Assembly: GCF_900182555.1 (NCBI RefSeq)
Contig: NZ_FXTH01000001.1
Location: 407,494 to 471,493, forward strand
DNA length: 64,000 bases
Direction: 5' to 3'
DNA from: Fodinibius sediminis
GTDB lineage: Bacteria; Bacteroidota; Rhodothermia; Balneolales; Balneolaceae
Below the pieces are notes generated by a model. That model was not told where the DNA came from. It saw only the letters and a program-made list of their open reading frames with translations, and searched no databases. Each line of letters starts with the position of its first letter. The stretch's first letter is position 1. Shown here piece by piece: positions 62,881 through 64,000 of this stretch. Position numbers and translations under genes: made by a program.

Positions 62881-63048
62881 ATGGCTAAGATCAATCTGGA
62901 AGGCAACATACCTAATACGAACAAAGAGCATATTACTTACTCCGTAGAAGGGGCAGAAGATATGACCATTGAAGAATTAGTAGAAAGTATCCGTAGTAAA
63001 ATTCAACCTATCCATAAAAAAAGCTCAACAAGAAAAAATACAAAATGA
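62881..63048 (+). CDS. Small 55-residue hypothetical protein
   Basis: The protein begins 'MAKINLEGNIPNTN' and has an acidic middle ('SVEGAEDMTIEELVESIRSKI') and a basic Ser/Lys-rich tail. No family recognised. It directly precedes the CsbD cluster on the same strand. Confidence 0.35.
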   Translation: MAKINLEGNIPNTNKEHITYSVEGAEDMTIEELVESIRSKIQPIHKKSSTRKNTK

Positions 63049-63103
63049 AAGATAATGTCTTCCAACATTCCCTAACCTTTTACAAAAGTACGAAGGTATA
63101 ATT

Positions 63104-63284
63104 AGCCTAACTATTGAAGACCATTGGCAGGAGAAGAAATGAAAACTCCAACAAAATCTCGCTGAACTGACCGATGATGATCTGCGATTTACCCAAGGAG
63201 AGGAAGAGAAATTCATTGGTCGAATTCAAAAGAGGTTGGAAGTGCCAAAAAGAGATTGCAATAAAAATAATTCGCTATTCCTGA
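63104..63284 (+). pseudogene. Decayed CsbD-family gene
   Basis: The frame reads 'TIEDHWQEKK', TGA (63140-63142), then 'KLQQNLAELTDDDLRFTQGEEEKFIGRIQKRL', followed by a shift that restores 'QKEIAIKIIR' in another frame. It parallels the intact CsbD gene 50 bp downstream ('HEKKGKLKQQFAELTDDDLQYQEGQEEELIGRIQQRL'). The stop is a GGA-to-TGA change at a conserved Gly. Confidence 0.75.
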
Positions 63285-63331
63285 TTTATAATTGACTACA
63301 GTCACTCATTAACTACAAAGAGGTAATCACT

Positions 63332-63517
63332 ATGGATAAGTTAAATATCAAAGGCAACTGGCATGAAAAGAAAGGAAAGCTCAAACAACAATTTGCTGAG
63401 CTAACTGATGATGATCTTCAATACCAGGAAGGTCAAGAAGAGGAGCTTATCGGTCGTATTCAACAACGACTGGGTACTACAAAAGAAAAGGCAAAAAATA
63501 TTATAAATAATGCCTGA
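63332..63517 (+). CDS. CsbD-family stress protein
   Basis: A 61-residue protein with the CsbD pattern 'LNIKGNWHEKKGKLKQQFAELTDDDLQYQEGQEEELIGRIQQRLG'. CsbD-like proteins are small, abundant, stress-induced and of unknown biochemical function. A GAGGTAATC sequence just upstream of the ATG could serve as a ribosome-binding site. It is the second of three tandem copies. Confidence 0.82.
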   Translation: MDKLNIKGNWHEKKGKLKQQFAELTDDDLQYQEGQEEELIGRIQQRLGTTKEKAKNIINNA

Positions 63518-63556
63518 CATCTAACCTATAATTTCCAAAAGCTAAGAGACCCTACA

Positions 63557-63742
63557 ATGGAAAATAAAAACTTGTTTAAGAATTGGCCAGAAAGAAGAAA
63601 ACGACTAAAACGAGAATACCCTGATCTGACAGAAGAAGACCTGGCTTATGTAGCCGGTCAAGAAGATGAACTATTTGGTCGCCTGAAACAACGGTTGGGA
63701 ACTTCCCGAGAGGAAACACGGAATATACTCCGCAAAATTTAA
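63557..63742 (+). CDS. CsbD-family stress protein (second intact copy)
   Basis: A 61-residue homologue of the preceding gene ('LFKNWPERRKRLKREYPDLTEEDLAYVAGQEDELFGRLKQRLG'). It keeps the same length and the Asp/Glu-rich 'DLxxxxGQEDELFGRLKQRLG' core but is more basic in its first half. Divergence from its neighbour suggests an old duplication. Confidence 0.8.
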   Translation: MENKNLFKNWPERRKRLKREYPDLTEEDLAYVAGQEDELFGRLKQRLGTSREETRNILRKI

Positions 63743-63983
63743 TGTTAACTGTTAGATAGATTAGAGAGCAGACGACAGTATTATCTTCCTGCTGCACGAT
63801 TACTGAGCAGGAAGTGCAGGCCAGGGTCCGAGAGTGTATATCCAAGTCTAGGTTGGTAACATAACACTTACTGACCTAGGCAAACAATGGCTACTTCAAT
63901 TTACATGAAGTAGTCACGATGAAATCTGACAGTTTAGTTAGATTAGAGTATCCAACAACCTAATCACTAAACGCAGACTCACC

Positions 63984-64000
63984 ATGACTACGCAAGACAA
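63984..64000 (+). CDS. Possible start of a further gene running off the right edge
   Basis: An ATG at 63984 opens a frame reading MTTQD to the window edge. Only five codons are visible, so nothing can be said about the product. The upstream 240 bp (63743-63983) hold no gene. Confidence 0.2.

Overview
The window looks chromosomal, from a Bacteroidota/Balneolota-type bacterium. The signs are a SusC/SusD outer-membrane pair, BspA-type repeats on a lipoprotein, AT-rich intergenic DNA, TAT/lipoprotein-anchored sugar oxidoreductases and tandem CsbD genes. A halophilic Balneolaceae-like host (Fodinibius-type) is my inference and was not tested. Much of the window is accessory DNA: two plasmid-type mobilisation modules, IS remnants, a long defence island and one sugar-utilisation operon.

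Layout. 0-3.9 kb: toxin-antitoxin debris and a lipoprotein with 22 BspA/DUF285 repeats. 3.9-12.7 kb: an integrative mobilisable element on the minus strand, consisting of a parA relic, MobA relaxase, MobC, a candidate oriT, a primase/DUF3987 protein, an AlpA-like regulator, an unknown gene and a tyrosine integrase. It abuts the 3' half of a tRNA-Asp gene, the likely attachment site. 12.8-16.4 kb: AbiE type IV toxin-antitoxin and two TIR-like proteins. 16.6-35 kb: a defence operon read leftward from about 33.45 kb, in the order histidine kinase/pseudo-methylase, receiver-HEPN-like protein, SbcD-like nuclease, SbcC-like ATPase, HsdM, HsdS, TIR protein, unknown genes, HsdR. A divergent sigma-54 activator with a CARF-like (RtcR-type) sensor domain lies at its head. 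The 135-bp divergent region has a good -24/-12 sigma-54 promoter facing the operon and four TTGATA half-sites.

35.9-53.9 kb: a minus-strand sugar locus (LacI, SusC, SusD, lipoprotein, GMC oxidoreductase with its small subunit, Gfo/Idh oxidoreductase, DUF1080 3-keto-glycoside hydrolase-like protein, HUMPS-type decarboxylase, Zn-alcohol dehydrogenase, SDR, sugar isomerase, PfkB kinase, MFS transporter). It suggests uptake and oxidation of a glycoside through a 3-keto intermediate. A decayed IS1595 element sits inside it and a second fragment in opposite orientation lies beyond its other end. 54.6-60.3 kb: a second mobilisation module (unknown gene, RHH protein, parA with a nonsense codon, small membrane protein, relaxase, MobC, candidate oriT, rep-like gene cut by an IS3-family element). 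60.6-64 kb: small unknown genes, a ferric-reductase-like membrane protein, a solo IS3-type end and a CsbD cluster.

The strongest candidate for an undescribed system is the 16.6-35 kb unit. A protein shaped like a type I methylase plus specificity subunit has lost its SAM and NPPF motifs and carries a complete histidine-kinase core. It is followed by a response-regulator receiver fused to a HEPN-like domain, and everything appears to be switched on by a CARF/sigma-54 activator. All functional statements come from reading motifs; no database search was run.
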